Below the pieces are notes generated by a model. That model saw only the letters and a list, made by a program, of their open reading frames with translations. It made no database searches and was not told the DNA's origin. Shown here piece by piece: positions 1 through 10,020 of a stretch of 64,000 nt of DNA. The position numbers and the translations under genes are program-made. Position 1 is the stretch's first letter. Every line of letters begins with the position of its first letter. The DNA comes from an uncultured Cytophagales bacterium (GTDB lineage: Bacteria > Bacteroidota > Bacteroidia > Cytophagales > Thermoflexibacteraceae), in contig CALHUI010000007.1 in assembly GCA_938039675.1 (NCBI GenBank), positions 62,001 through 126,000 on the forward strand. The letters are read 5' to 3'.

Positions 1-208
1 CGGGAATAGAAGACTGGTTGCGTCCGTAAGCATTCACACTGCGCAACTGAGCATAAGCACCGTTAAGGGCTGCCTCATAGTTCTCAATGGTTTTGAATGC
101 ATTGGAAGTATCCAAAATATGGGTTGGATTGACCTCATTCACAATATTGGCACAAGAAGTGGCAACAAAAATTACCGAAGATGCCAGAGCGTATTTTAAT
201 AGTTTCAT
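1..208 (-). CDS. SusD/RagB-like outer-membrane lipoprotein, N-terminal fragment
   Basis: The reading frame starts with ATG at 208 and runs off the left edge of the window, giving 69 residues. It opens with a short signal peptide ending in a lipobox (V-A-T-S-C), so the mature protein would be lipid-anchored. The following stretch (N-A-F-K-T-I-E-N-Y-E-A-A-L-N-G-A-Y) is typical of the start of SusD family proteins, where a helical TPR-like core begins. It lies 20 bases downstream of a susC-like gene on the same strand, the standard SusC/SusD arrangement. By family knowledge SusD proteins sit as a lid on the SusC channel and capture glycans or other nutrients. The substrate cannot be inferred because only the N terminus is present. 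Confidence 0.85.
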   Translation of the reverse strand, partial: MKLLKYALASSVIFVATSCANIVNEVNPTHILDTSNAFKTIENYEAALNGAYAQLRSVNAYGRNQSSIP

Positions 209-228
209 TTCTGTTCAGGAATTTAATT

Positions 229-3201
229 TTATAAGCCCAGATTCAAACCGAAAGTTACGGTACGCATGGCAGGGTACTGAGCACCTGTCAGCTGACCGCC
301 GGTAATTTCAGGGTCAAAGCCCAAGAAGTCGGTGATGGTGAATACATTCTGCCCCTGTACGAACATGCGCAATGAAGAGATTTTAGCTTTGCTCACCAGT
401 GTTGAAGGGAAGTTGTAGGCCAGTATAACGTTACGCAAACGCCAGAAGTCTCCTTTCTCTAAGAAACGGGTTGTACCGCGCTGCATTTCTTGGTCAGGAC
501 GCGGAATGTCTGTAATATCACCCGGACGACGCCACTCTCTCAACAAGACACGAGATACGTTATCTATGAAGTAAGTAGGGTCTTCAACGTTTGTACGGTC
601 GTTATTATAAACTTTATTGCCTAATACAAAGCTCCACAAGAAATTAAACTCTAAGCCTTTGAAAGAAAATGAGTTGGTAATACCGCCAAAGTAAGGCGCA
701 TCGCGCATGCCAAAAATCTGACGGTCATTCGGGCTGTAGTTTTCGGTGACTTCACCATCCGGGCGGCGATACAATGCATTACCGTTTTGTGGATTTACAC
801 CAACGTACTCAACCAAGAAGTTGCTGTTTACAGGGAAACCTACGCGGTTAATCACCAAACCGCTGATGATTTCTTTTTCGCCTGCCAAATCAACGATTTT
901 GTTGCGGTTGATGGTAAAGTTGATGTTGGTGCTCCATTTGAAATCACCTGCTTTTACGTTTACGGTGTTCAGCGACAGTTCTACACCACGGTTGCGCATT
1001 TTACCTGCATTGCGGTTTTGGCTGGTAAAGCCTGTGGTACGGGAAAGTTGCACCGGCAAGAACATATTGGTAGTCAGGTTGTCATAGAACTCAATGCCGC
1101 CCGAAATACGGTCATTGAACAAACCAAATTCAATACCTGCGTTAAGCATGTTCTTCTGTTCCCAGCCCAAATCAGGGTTCGCCAACTGTAATAATGTCAA
1201 GCCTGCCACACCGTCATAAACGGCAGCAGCAGAGAACAACTCACGTGAGGCAAAGTCGCCGATACCGAATGAACCAAACGCACTGGTGAAACCTGCTTGG
1301 CTACCTACTGTACCATAGCTGGCTTTCAGTTTCAGCAACGACAGCGTGCTTTTATCGATACCCGACATGAAGTTTTCGTCAGATACAATCCAGCTGCCGC
1401 CCAACGACCAGAAGTTACCCCAACGCTTGTCGGCACCGAAACGGGAAGAGCCATCGCGGCGAACGGTAGCGCTTACAAAGTAGCGGTCTTTGTAACCATA
1501 GTTAGCAGTCAGGAAGTAAGACATCAAAACGCTTTCAGAGCCGTTACCGCGTACGATAGGAATAAAGTTGTTGGTTGGGCTACCCTGTGTAATACCTGCT
1601 TCGTTTTGCAGGTTGCCGGTCAGTCCGAAGCCTGTGAAACCGAACGTACCAAAGCGGTTACGCACTACTTCTTGGAATAAACCTACGTTCAGGTTATGGT
1701 CGCCGAAGGTTTTAGCATAATTTACGGAAGTAGTACCTGTCCAACGGGTGTTGCGGAAGAAGTTACGGTTCAATGAGCCGTTGCGGCGGTTGGCAGCAGA
1801 CTGACCAACTACCGAAAAGCGGCTGAAGTAAGTTGTGCTTTCCTGATTTTCATAGTCCACACCCCATGCGGTACGAGCAGAAAGACCTTGTAGGAATGGG
1901 AAATTGTACTCGATAAATATGTTGCCTACGCCTTTAAACTCTTTGGTTCCGCGAAAGGTTTCCAGCATTTCCTGCACAGGGTTTGGCTGACCTGAACGGA
2001 ATTGAGAGTAGCGACCGTCAGGAGTAAAAGGGGTTTCATAAGGGTTTGCCCAACGGATAGCGTTCAAAGGAGAGGCAATACCTGAGTTTGCTTCTGTTGT
2101 ATTCTTATAGTCGGAGTAGCCTGCGGTAGTATTTAAACCAAAGCGCAGATTTCCTGCATTGTGCTCAATATTCATGCGGCCGGTGTAACGGTCTAAGCCG
2201 GTGAAACGAACAGTACCGGTTTGCTGGAAAAGGTTACCTGAAATGTAGAAAACGGTCTTTTCATTGCCGCCCGAAGCACTGATTTGGTGCTGAGAGGTTC
2301 TACCTACCTGAAAAAGTTCTTTTTGCCAGTCAGTCTGAATAGTGCGCAAACGTGCAATCTCTTCAGGTGTCAAATCTTCCAGAGGAGTACCGCCCTGACG
2401 CAGTTCGTAGTCAATTTTTTCATTAGTATTCATCAACTCCAAACGGTTGGGAGGGAAGAAAGACATACCGTACTGACCGCTGTATTCAATTTTGGCATCA
2501 CCGGCCTTGCCACGGCGGGTGGTAATAACGATAACACCGTTAGAACCGCGAGAACCGTAGATAGAAGTTGCCGCTGCATCTTTCAAAACGTTTACAGACT
2601 CAAAGTCGGCAGGGTTGAGCGTAGCAAAGTTCTGTGCAGAAATTTGCACACCGTCCACAATGTATAGCGGTTCGTTGGTACCGTTGATAGAACCTACACC
2701 ACGGATACGAACGGCAGCAGGTGCGCCGGGCTGACCTGAGTTAGCCTGCACCAGCAAGCCGGGAGCTTGACCTTGCAGCATTTGGTCAAAAGAACCCAGA
2801 GGAACAGCGCGAATAGCTTCCGCTTTCACAATGGCAGCAGAGCCGGCCAGTGCTTTCCTTTCTTGTTGGCCGTAACCGGTTACAACTACCTCTTGCAAAG
2901 TTTTGGTGTCCGGCATCAGCGCAATGTCAATAGTTGTGCGCGTACCGATTTCCACCTCTTGGGAAATAAATCCTACAAAGCTGAAAACCAATGTTTTAGC
3001 ATTCGCCGGTACATTGATGCGGTATTTACCGTCTGCATCGGTTGTTGCTCCTGAGTTTGTTCCTTTAACCAAGATAGATACGCCCGGAAGAGGCACTTTC
3101 TCTGCACCGTCGGTAACAGTACCGGAAATTTGTCTGTCCTGGGCAAATGCTGCAAATCCTGTGAGCAGCATTACCACAAACAGCAGTAAGTTTTTTTTCA
3201 T
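229..3201 (-). CDS. SusC/RagA-type TonB-linked outer-membrane transporter
   Basis: A 990-residue protein with a signal peptide (about residues 1-20, cleavage after A-F-A). A carboxypeptidase-like regulatory domain follows at about 24-100 (Q-I-S-G-T-V-T-D ... P-L-P-G-V-S-I-L-V-K-G-T), then the SusC hallmark L-Q-E-V-V-V-T-G-Y-G at 102-111, a plug domain (R-I-R-G-V-G-S-I-N and the Y-G-S-R-G-S-N-G-V motif) and a long beta-barrel ending in an aromatic/hydrophobic strand. By family, it is the active outer-membrane importer of a SusCD complex energised by TonB-ExbBD. The susD-like partner follows 20 bases downstream. The length is normal for the family. The substrate (oligosaccharide or peptide) is unknown, because no glycoside hydrolase is visible beside it in this window. 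Confidence 0.95.
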   Translation of the reverse strand: MKKNLLLFVVMLLTGFAAFAQDRQISGTVTDGAEKVPLPGVSILVKGTNSGATTDADGKYRINVPANAKTLVFSFVGFISQEVEIGTRTTIDIALMPDTKTLQEVVVTGYGQQERKALAGSAAIVKAEAIRAVPLGSFDQMLQGQAPGLLVQANSGQPGAPAAVRIRGVGSINGTNEPLYIVDGVQISAQNFATLNPADFESVNVLKDAAATSIYGSRGSNGVIVITTRRGKAGDAKIEYSGQYGMSFFPPNRLELMNTNEKIDYELRQGGTPLEDLTPEEIARLRTIQTDWQKELFQVGRTSQHQISASGGNEKTVFYISGNLFQQTGTVRFTGLDRYTGRMNIEHNAGNLRFGLNTTAGYSDYKNTTEANSGIASPLNAIRWANPYETPFTPDGRYSQFRSGQPNPVQEMLETFRGTKEFKGVGNIFIEYNFPFLQGLSARTAWGVDYENQESTTYFSRFSVVGQSAANRRNGSLNRNFFRNTRWTGTTSVNYAKTFGDHNLNVGLFQEVVRNRFGTFGFTGFGLTGNLQNEAGITQGSPTNNFIPIVRGNGSESVLMSYFLTANYGYKDRYFVSATVRRDGSSRFGADKRWGNFWSLGGSWIVSDENFMSGIDKSTLSLLKLKASYGTVGSQAGFTSAFGSFGIGDFASRELFSAAAVYDGVAGLTLLQLANPDLGWEQKNMLNAGIEFGLFNDRISGGIEFYDNLTTNMFLPVQLSRTTGFTSQNRNAGKMRNRGVELSLNTVNVKAGDFKWSTNINFTINRNKIVDLAGEKEIISGLVINRVGFPVNSNFLVEYVGVNPQNGNALYRRPDGEVTENYSPNDRQIFGMRDAPYFGGITNSFSFKGLEFNFLWSFVLGNKVYNNDRTNVEDPTYFIDNVSRVLLREWRRPGDITDIPRPDQEMQRGTTRFLEKGDFWRLRNVILAYNFPSTLVSKAKISSLRMFVQGQNVFTITDFLGFDPEITGGQLTGAQYPAMRTVTFGLNLGL

Positions 3202-3363
3202 TGCAATTGATTTTAAATTATTGTTAAATCACAACCACCTGCAATTTTAAGGATTTAAACTTCATAGTTCAAAAAGGATATGTTAATTTATGAGCTAAGT
3301 TGTTGCTCGATTCGTTAAAAAACGACTTTATATTGCATATCCTAATCTATTTACCGTGAATGT

Positions 3364-4350
3364 ATGATACCTGTTGCCGATACCCATTGCGACTTACTGA
3401 GCTACCTGCAAAACGTGGCCAATGCCTCTCCCCTCTCCGACGAGTCGCGATGCAGTTTGCCTTTATTGGAACAAGGAGGCGTTGTTTTACAAACCACCGC
3501 TGTTTTTACCGCAACTAAACCCGGAAGTACCTATTTGGCAGCAGGACAGATAGAAAAATTAACCGGCTTACTGCAAAACTATTCTGAAAGGGTATATGCT
3601 CTGTTGCAAACCGAGCAACTGCCCGATGTGCCTTTTACAGGAAAAACAGCCTTGTTGCCCGCCATTGAAAATGCCTCCGGTTTGTGCGAAGAACACGAAC
3701 CACTCAATAAATGCTTTGAAAGGTTAGACAAAATACGGCAGCAACTGGGACGCATTTTTTATATCAGTCTTACACATCATACAGAAAACCGTTTTGGCGG
3801 CGGAAATCAAACTAACATAGGCCTGAAAGATGACGGCAGAAGACTGTTGGACTACTTGGCGCATCAACCGATTGCTATTGATTTTTCGCATACGAGCGAT
3901 GCCCTTGCAAACGATATTTTATTACACATAGATAAGTGCCGATTGCCCTTGCAAGTAATTGCCAGCCATTCCAATTTCAGGGCGTTGCACAATCACCCGC
4001 GCAACCTGCCCGACAATATTGCCAAAGAAATTATTCGCAGAAACGGCATCATCGGGCTGACGTGGCTAAAAGCTTACTTGGGTGATAATCCGCTCAACTT
4101 GTTTGAACACCTCCGCTACGGAATAGCCATTGGTGCCGAGCATCAGATGGTATGCGGTGCCGATTTGTTTTATTACCTGCCCGAACATTTTCCGCAAGGT
4201 GTATTTTTTGACCGATATTCTAACGCAAGTCATTATAGAACGCTAATTGCAGACTTAGCAGCGCAAGGGCTACCCGAAAGTACGCAGAAAGGTTTTTTGC
4301 ATCGCAATTTGCTGCATTTTTTGCAAAGACTGTGGCAAAACAATAACTGA
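3364..4350 (+). CDS. Membrane dipeptidase-like metallopeptidase (family M19)
   Basis: A 328-residue protein resembling M19 (renal-type) dipeptidases, zinc amidohydrolases that cleave dipeptides. The expected metal ligands are visible: H8 and D10 in D-T-H-C-D, the bridging glutamate E102 (I-E-N-A-S-G), H176 (I-D-F-S-H-T-S-D), H202 (S-H-S-N) and D267 (C-G-A-D-L-F). The H-N-H-P-R-N-L-P-D-N segment after the second histidine also matches the family. No signal peptide is seen, so a cytoplasmic location is inferred. It stands alone on the plus strand, divergent from susC with about 160 bases between them. The true substrate (L,D- or D,D-dipeptides) is not determined. Confidence 0.88.
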   Translation: MIPVADTHCDLLSYLQNVANASPLSDESRCSLPLLEQGGVVLQTTAVFTATKPGSTYLAAGQIEKLTGLLQNYSERVYALLQTEQLPDVPFTGKTALLPAIENASGLCEEHEPLNKCFERLDKIRQQLGRIFYISLTHHTENRFGGGNQTNIGLKDDGRRLLDYLAHQPIAIDFSHTSDALANDILLHIDKCRLPLQVIASHSNFRALHNHPRNLPDNIAKEIIRRNGIIGLTWLKAYLGDNPLNLFEHLRYGIAIGAEHQMVCGADLFYYLPEHFPQGVFFDRYSNASHYRTLIADLAAQGLPESTQKGFLHRNLLHFLQRLWQNNN

Positions 4351-4481
4351 CAGATTGCATAAAACATTCATAAAAGCATATTTCTGACACAGATATTACA
4401 TTAGCGAATCTAACAGCGTAAAACTTTGATTCAATAGGATGGCAGGTTGTGCGTTATCGCAAGTAATAATCCCGACATCCT

Positions 4482-6020
4482 ATGGAGCAATACTATTCCG
4501 CAATTGCACGGCGATTGATTTACTCCGCTATCTGTCTGTTGTTCTTTACTTCTGCTGCTAATGCCCAGCAGCACTCCATTCAGGATATTCTGGTGTTGTT
4601 GGAGCGCGGTCAGTTCTCTTCTGCGAGCCACTTGTTGCAGGCCAACCTCCAATCTGACCCCTCCGATTTGGAATCGCGCATTCTGTTGGGGTCGCTCATG
4701 GAGCACAACGGTCTTCGGATGGAAGCTATTCGCTTGTGGCAAAAAGGATTGCAAAACAATCAAAGCGATTACCCTTTGCTGATATTCATAGGCGAAAGCT
4801 ACCTGAAAGAAGCCGAAATACAATTGCAGGAAGACACTACGCCAAGTTCGCTCCTGCCTGTCAATACCACGACAACGGACTATGCTCCCTATCTGGATTC
4901 GGCAATAACACATTTTCAGCAAGCAGCCGCTTATTATCCTCACGAAGCCGACCCTTTGCACTTTCTAGCAAATGCTTACCAAATAAAAGGAGACTATGAA
5001 CAGGCTTTGCACTATGCCAATCTGTTGGCGCGAATTTTTCCTTCCGATGAAAAAAATCATACCCTAGCGGGGCTGTTGCTAATGAAGTGTGGAGATTATG
5101 AAAAGGCAAAAAATACGCTTCAAACAAGTCTTTCGCTAAACCCCCAATATACGGCTGCACTAAAAGGACTGGCAGAACTGATGTTGTTCTACTACGACCA
5201 CGTGGAAGATGCAGCCTTATTGATGCGGCAGGCGGCCTTTTATGATTTTATTCCGTCGTTTGTACGTTTATCTTTCCATGATAACAACTATAAGATTTAT
5301 TCAAACCTAACAACCGCTGCCGGAACAGAAAACGAAAATGAACTGCGCAGAATTTTCCTGTCATTATTAGACGACAAATCCGATGAGAGCACGCAATGGA
5401 TGGCACTCATGTTTTGGCATCAGTTAGTGCCTGCCGACTTGGACGAAATCGGCTGGGAAGATTTTGCCCAACGCGGCATGGAAAGCCAACGCCTGATTAT
5501 GGAAATGGCACAGCGTACCGAAAACTGGGTATTGCTTGGCAGACTTTGTAAAGAAATGGTGGCACTGAACATTCCCGGCACATTTGAACTGCTGACTACG
5601 CTGCTGCCCAAAGACAAAATGATGGATTCGCCGCTCCGCATTGCCTACTGTTTGGCAGCCTTAGGAAATGAACTTGCCATTCCTTACCTCATCCGAGAGC
5701 TGCAGTACGATGACACCGAAAACGACAACGACGGCTATCATTTCAGCAAAGAAGGCAGACTGGCAGCCCGCCAGCGTGCCATTTTAGCACTGTCTTACTT
5801 CAATACTGCCACCGCCATTGAAACTCTGCAAAAAGGTCTGCAAAACAGCGAAATCAAACCATATTGCGCTGCTGCCCTGTACCGGCTGACTATGGAGGAA
5901 CAATACCTTGAACCGCTGCGCCAAATGGCCTATCGCAGCGAAAAAAACCTTGAAATTGCACATTTTCTGCGTTTTATTGGTACACGTGAAGCAGACCAAA
6001 TTGCGAGGCTGATGGAATAG
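4482..6020 (+). CDS. Secreted or periplasmic TPR-repeat protein
   Basis: A 512-residue protein with a signal peptide (hydrophobic segment about residues 13-28, A-N-A-Q-Q cleavage region). TPR-like helical repeats occupy roughly residues 35-250, including units around D-P-L-H-F-L-A-N-A-Y-Q-I-K-G-D-Y-E-Q-A-L and N-H-T-L-A-G-L-L-L-M-K-C-G-D-Y-E-K-A. The C-terminal part (about 370-512) is also helical and looks HEAT-like, with repeated A-L-G-N / A-I-L-A-L-S-Y units. It probably works as a protein-protein scaffold in the cell envelope; no enzymatic motif is seen. The stop lies 26 bases before the next gene (a Nudix hydrolase), so the two may be co-transcribed. Specific function is unknown. Confidence 0.8.
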   Translation: MEQYYSAIARRLIYSAICLLFFTSAANAQQHSIQDILVLLERGQFSSASHLLQANLQSDPSDLESRILLGSLMEHNGLRMEAIRLWQKGLQNNQSDYPLLIFIGESYLKEAEIQLQEDTTPSSLLPVNTTTTDYAPYLDSAITHFQQAAAYYPHEADPLHFLANAYQIKGDYEQALHYANLLARIFPSDEKNHTLAGLLLMKCGDYEKAKNTLQTSLSLNPQYTAALKGLAELMLFYYDHVEDAALLMRQAAFYDFIPSFVRLSFHDNNYKIYSNLTTAAGTENENELRRIFLSLLDDKSDESTQWMALMFWHQLVPADLDEIGWEDFAQRGMESQRLIMEMAQRTENWVLLGRLCKEMVALNIPGTFELLTTLLPKDKMMDSPLRIAYCLAALGNELAIPYLIRELQYDDTENDNDGYHFSKEGRLAARQRAILALSYFNTATAIETLQKGLQNSEIKPYCAAALYRLTMEEQYLEPLRQMAYRSEKNLEIAHFLRFIGTREADQIARLME

Positions 6021-6046
6021 CACCAAAAAGGATGTATTTTTAAGGC

Positions 6047-6637
6047 ATGTTAGCTGCAAAAATATCACAGGCGCTGAACGACTACCTGCACCAACATCCG
6101 CCTATGCACTGGGAAATTGCCGAACATCCCGCACCGCGTATTGCTTCCGTACTAATTGCACTTTTTCAGGAAGATGGCGAGTGGCACCTTCCTTTTATAT
6201 TGCGCAATACTTATAAAGGTGTACATAGCGGTCAGGTAGCTTTCCCTGGCGGCAGGTACGATATGACCGACGAAGACTTGATTGCCACAGCTCTCCGCGA
6301 AACATGGGAAGAAATCGGGGTGTATGTTGGCCGTTCGCAGGTAGTAGGCAGGCTGCACGAACTTTATATCCCTCCCAGTCACACAATCGTACACCCGATA
6401 GTAGCCGTATTGCCCGAACAGCCCGTGTTCAACCATGACCCGCGCGAAGTGGCAGAGGTTTTTACCTTGCCTGTCTCCTATTTTAAAAGACTCGACATAA
6501 GAGGCATTCGCGAAGTGATGCTGCCCAACGGCAACAAAATGCCCTTCACCACTTTCCACGTAGCCGAAAAAGAAATATGGGGTGCAACAGCCCGTATGCT
6601 CACCGAATTTTTGGAGGCCGTACAACCCGTTTTGTAA
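6047..6637 (+). CDS. CoA-type Nudix hydrolase
   Basis: A 196-residue protein with a Nudix box at about residues 67-92: F-P-G-G-R, then E76, then R-E-T-W-E-E-I-G at 84-91. The preceding H-S-G-Q-V-A-F-P-G-G and following T-A-L-R-E-T-W-E-E-I-G fit the coenzyme A diphosphatase subgroup (NudL/YeaB-like), whose box has slightly different spacing from the general one. By family it hydrolyses CoA or related nucleoside diphosphate derivatives in the cytoplasm using Mg or Mn. It starts 26 bases after the TPR gene, consistent with an operon. The exact substrate is inferred from the motif only. Confidence 0.85.
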   Translation: MLAAKISQALNDYLHQHPPMHWEIAEHPAPRIASVLIALFQEDGEWHLPFILRNTYKGVHSGQVAFPGGRYDMTDEDLIATALRETWEEIGVYVGRSQVVGRLHELYIPPSHTIVHPIVAVLPEQPVFNHDPREVAEVFTLPVSYFKRLDIRGIREVMLPNGNKMPFTTFHVAEKEIWGATARMLTEFLEAVQPVL

Positions 6638-6862
6638 ACATATTGGCCGGAAGACGTGTTATGAGCCATCTTAATGGGTCTTTTAAACCTATCAAGTTTA
6701 AGTATTCGCTTTTCAATAATAATATTTTTCGCAAATCACTTGCACTTCTATATAATAATTAAACATCATATTCCGTAAAATGGTTATATTCATAATGGCA
6801 CATGTCCGCATATCAACTACAACTGCCGTCATTGTATTTCCCGTACCTCATTTTTCTAATTT

Positions 6863-9800
6863 ATGAGTCTTTCAACTGTCAGTATCAGAAGACCTGTTCT
6901 GACTGTCGTGCTTAACTTAGCAATCGTTATTTTCGGCATCATCGGTTTCCACTACCTTGGCGTGCGCGAGTATCCGAATGTGGAAACACCTGTAGTTTCC
7001 GTATTTACCTCATTTACAGGTGCTAACGCAGAGATTATAGAATCGCAGATTACTGAACCGCTGGAAGAAGCCATTAACGGCATACCGGGTATTGTCTCCA
7101 TCACCTCCACCAGCAGCGACGGTCGTAGCAACATCAATATTGAGTTTGATTTGGAAACCAATATAGATGAAGCCGCTAACGATGTGCGCGACAAAGTTTC
7201 CGGTGCTGTTTCGCGTTTGCCTGCCGAGTGCGACCCGCCGGTAGTTGCCAAAGCCGATGCCAACGGCAGTTTCATCATCAGCCTCTACGCGCAAAGCGAC
7301 AAACGAAACACGTTAGAAATTACGGCCATTGGCGAAAAATTCATTAAAGAACGTCTGCAAACCATTCCGGGTGTATCGGGCATCCGCGTATGGGGCGAAA
7401 AAAAATATGCCATGCGCCTCATTATTGACGTGGACAAACTGGCCGCCTATCAGCTGACCCCGCTGGATGTGCGTCAGGCACTTCTCCGCGAAAATGTGGA
7501 GTTGCCATCGGGAAGAATTGAAGGCAACAATACAGAACTCACCGTAAAAACATTCGGACGGTTGGTATCGGAAGATGACTTCAACAATTTAGTCATTAAG
7601 CAAACCGGCGAAAAAGTAGTAACCTTTGCCGACATCGGTCAGGCCAAACTGACTGCGGAAAACGAAAAAACTATCTTCCGCCGCGACGGGCGCCACATGG
7701 TCGGCTATGCCATAGAACCACAGCCCGGTGCAAATCAAATTGCCATTAGCGATGAGTTTTATAAGCGATTGGAGCAAATTCGCCGCGAGCTGCCCGAAGA
7801 TATAGACGTTTCTGTAGGTTTTGACGATACCAAATATATCCGCGCCTCTATTGCCGAGGTGCAGGAAAGCGTTTACATAGCCTTCGCATTGGTTGCAGGT
7901 ATTATCTTCCTGTTTCTGCGCGACTGGCGCACAACCGTCATTCCGCTGGTTGCTATTCCTGTTTCGCTGATTGGTGCGTTCTTTATCATGTATGTGGCAG
8001 GGTTTACTATCAACGTACTGACCATGTTGGGCATTGTGCTGGCCATTGGTTTGGTGGTAGATGATGCAATTGTGGTGTTGGAAAACATTTATGCCAAAAT
8101 AGAAGCCGGCATGACACCCATGGAAGCTGGTTTTAAGGGTGCCGAAGAAATATTCTTTGCCGTTATTTCTACAACCATCGCATTGGTTGCTGTATTTATG
8201 CCGGTGATATTTCTACAAGGCATCACCGGTAAATTATTCAAAGAGTTTGGCGTAGTAATCGCCGGTTCGGTGGTTATCTCATCATTTGTTGCCCTTACGC
8301 TGACAACGATGATGTCGTCTCGCCTGCTCAAACGCCGCGTCAAACACAACTGGCTCTACAACAGCACAGAAGGCTTTTTCGTATGGCTGAATAGGCAGTA
8401 TGAACAATCGCTGGAAAGTTTCATGCGCGTAAAATGGCTGGCGTTTCCGATTATTGCCCTTGCCATTGGTCTGATGGTGGTCATATTCAAAATTTTGCCG
8501 CAAGAACTTGCACCGTTAGAAGACCGCTCAAGCATCCGCATTTCCATTACAGGCCCCGAAGGCGCTTCTTTTGAGTTTATGGACAGCTATATGGTAAAGT
8601 TGCTCGACACCTTGAAAAAAAATGTGCCGGAGGCAAAGGCCATAATTGGCATTACCTCTCCGCCATTTATGTCGGGTGCAGCCAATACGGGCATGTCTCG
8701 ATTGGAACTTTCCGAGCCTACGCAGCGCAAACGTAGCCAGCAGGAAATAGCCGACATGCTCAATAAAAAACTACGCAGCCTGAGTGAAGCACGTGCCATT
8801 GCCACCCAATCTCCTACTATCGGCAATAGGCGCTCTGGCCAACCCGTGCAATTTGTAATTCAAGCCCCAACATTGGAAAAATTGCGCGAAGTACTGCCCA
8901 AATTTCTTGCCGAAGCACAAGCAGACCCCACACTTACGACAGTGGATGTAAACCTGAAATTCACCAAGCCGGAAATCAGACTCAGCATAGACCGCGACAA
9001 AGCCAATACAATGGGAGTAAACGTATTAGACATTGCCCAAACGCTGCAATTAGGCTTCAGCGGTATGCGCTTTGGCTATTTTATTATGAATGGCAAGCAA
9101 TATCAGGTGATTGGCGAAATGAGCCGCAGCGACCGCAACGAACCCTTAGACCTTCGCTCGCTCTACGTAAAGAACAGAAACGGCAACTTGATTCAATTGG
9201 ACAATATAGTAACGCTCAAAGAAGAAAGCAGCCCTCCGGCTTTGCTGCGCTATAACCGATTCGTATCGGCCACTGTATCGGCAACACCTGCCCCAGGCAA
9301 AACCATCGGCGACGGTCTGGATGCCATGTACGCCATTGCCGACCGAGTATTGGATGAGTCGTTTACCACTGCACTGGCAGGACAGTCCAAAGAGTTTAAG
9401 GAAAGTTCTTCAAGTTTGCTGTTTGCGTTCGGGCTTGCGCTGGTGCTTATCTACTTAGTGCTGGCAGGACAGTTTGAGAGTTTCCGCGACCCGCTCATCA
9501 TCATGTTTACCGTGCCGCTGGCACTTGCCGGAGCATTGCTTTCGCTGTGGTATTTCAAACAAACGCTCAATATATTCAGCCAAATCGGGATGATTATGCT
9601 CATTGGTTTGGTAACAAAAAATGCCATCTTAATTGTGGAGTTTGCCAACCAGAAAAAAGAACAGGGCTTAAACAAGTTGGAAGCGGTTAAACAAGCCGCC
9701 ACACAGCGTTTTCGCCCCATTCTGATGACAGCTCTTTCTACTATTTTGGGCACGTTGCCTATTGCGCTGGCGTTGGGTGCGGGTGCAGAAAGCCGCGTTT

Positions 9801-9952
9801 CAATGGGTATTGCCGTTATCGGCGGTATGATGATTGCCACAGGGCTTACACTCTATATCATCCCGGCCATCTATGCTTTCTTCTCTAAGGAAACTTCCAA
9901 TACAGAACAGAAGCAAGTTGAGCAAGAACCCGAAGAGTTGGCCATTGGATAG
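6863..9952 (+). CDS. RND-family (HAE1-type) multidrug efflux permease
   Basis: A 1029-residue inner-membrane transporter of the AcrB/MexB type. It has a first membrane helix at about 12-29, a large periplasmic loop, a block of helices from about 335 to 500, a second periplasmic loop, and a final helix block from about 850 to 1010. The proton-relay pair D400-D401 in helix 4 (G-L-V-V-D-D-A-I-V-V-L-E-N) matches AcrB D407/D408. The family motif around G-F-D-D-T-K-Y-I-R-A-S-I is also present. By family it exports hydrophobic compounds by proton antiport through a tripartite pump. No membrane-fusion protein or outer-membrane channel gene is adjacent, so it must borrow partners encoded elsewhere. 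A perfect terminator follows the stop. Confidence 0.93.
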   Translation: MSLSTVSIRRPVLTVVLNLAIVIFGIIGFHYLGVREYPNVETPVVSVFTSFTGANAEIIESQITEPLEEAINGIPGIVSITSTSSDGRSNINIEFDLETNIDEAANDVRDKVSGAVSRLPAECDPPVVAKADANGSFIISLYAQSDKRNTLEITAIGEKFIKERLQTIPGVSGIRVWGEKKYAMRLIIDVDKLAAYQLTPLDVRQALLRENVELPSGRIEGNNTELTVKTFGRLVSEDDFNNLVIKQTGEKVVTFADIGQAKLTAENEKTIFRRDGRHMVGYAIEPQPGANQIAISDEFYKRLEQIRRELPEDIDVSVGFDDTKYIRASIAEVQESVYIAFALVAGIIFLFLRDWRTTVIPLVAIPVSLIGAFFIMYVAGFTINVLTMLGIVLAIGLVVDDAIVVLENIYAKIEAGMTPMEAGFKGAEEIFFAVISTTIALVAVFMPVIFLQGITGKLFKEFGVVIAGSVVISSFVALTLTTMMSSRLLKRRVKHNWLYNSTEGFFVWLNRQYEQSLESFMRVKWLAFPIIALAIGLMVVIFKILPQELAPLEDRSSIRISITGPEGASFEFMDSYMVKLLDTLKKNVPEAKAIIGITSPPFMSGAANTGMSRLELSEPTQRKRSQQEIADMLNKKLRSLSEARAIATQSPTIGNRRSGQPVQFVIQAPTLEKLREVLPKFLAEAQADPTLTTVDVNLKFTKPEIRLSIDRDKANTMGVNVLDIAQTLQLGFSGMRFGYFIMNGKQYQVIGEMSRSDRNEPLDLRSLYVKNRNGNLIQLDNIVTLKEESSPPALLRYNRFVSATVSATPAPGKTIGDGLDAMYAIADRVLDESFTTALAGQSKEFKESSSSLLFAFGLALVLIYLVLAGQFESFRDPLIIMFTVPLALAGALLSLWYFKQTLNIFSQIGMIMLIGLVTKNAILIVEFANQKKEQGLNKLEAVKQAATQRFRPILMTALSTILGTLPIALALGAGAESRVSMGIAVIGGMMIATGLTLYIIPAIYAFFSKETSNTEQKQVEQEPEELAIG

Positions 9953-9962
9953 TTTCAAGCAC

Positions 9963-10000
9963 AAAAATCCCGACCGATTTTGCAATCGGTCGGGATTTTT
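9963..10000. terminator. Perfect intrinsic terminator between convergent genes
   Basis: A perfect 17-bp inverted repeat (9963-9979 with 9984-10000) around a four-base loop TTGC. The stem core is ATCCCGACCGATT and its complement, flanked by A and T runs on both sides. It sits between the convergent RND gene and the 10021-10386 gene, so it can serve both strands. Confidence 0.9.
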
Positions 10001-10020
10001 ATTTTCGGCATTCAGCAAGC

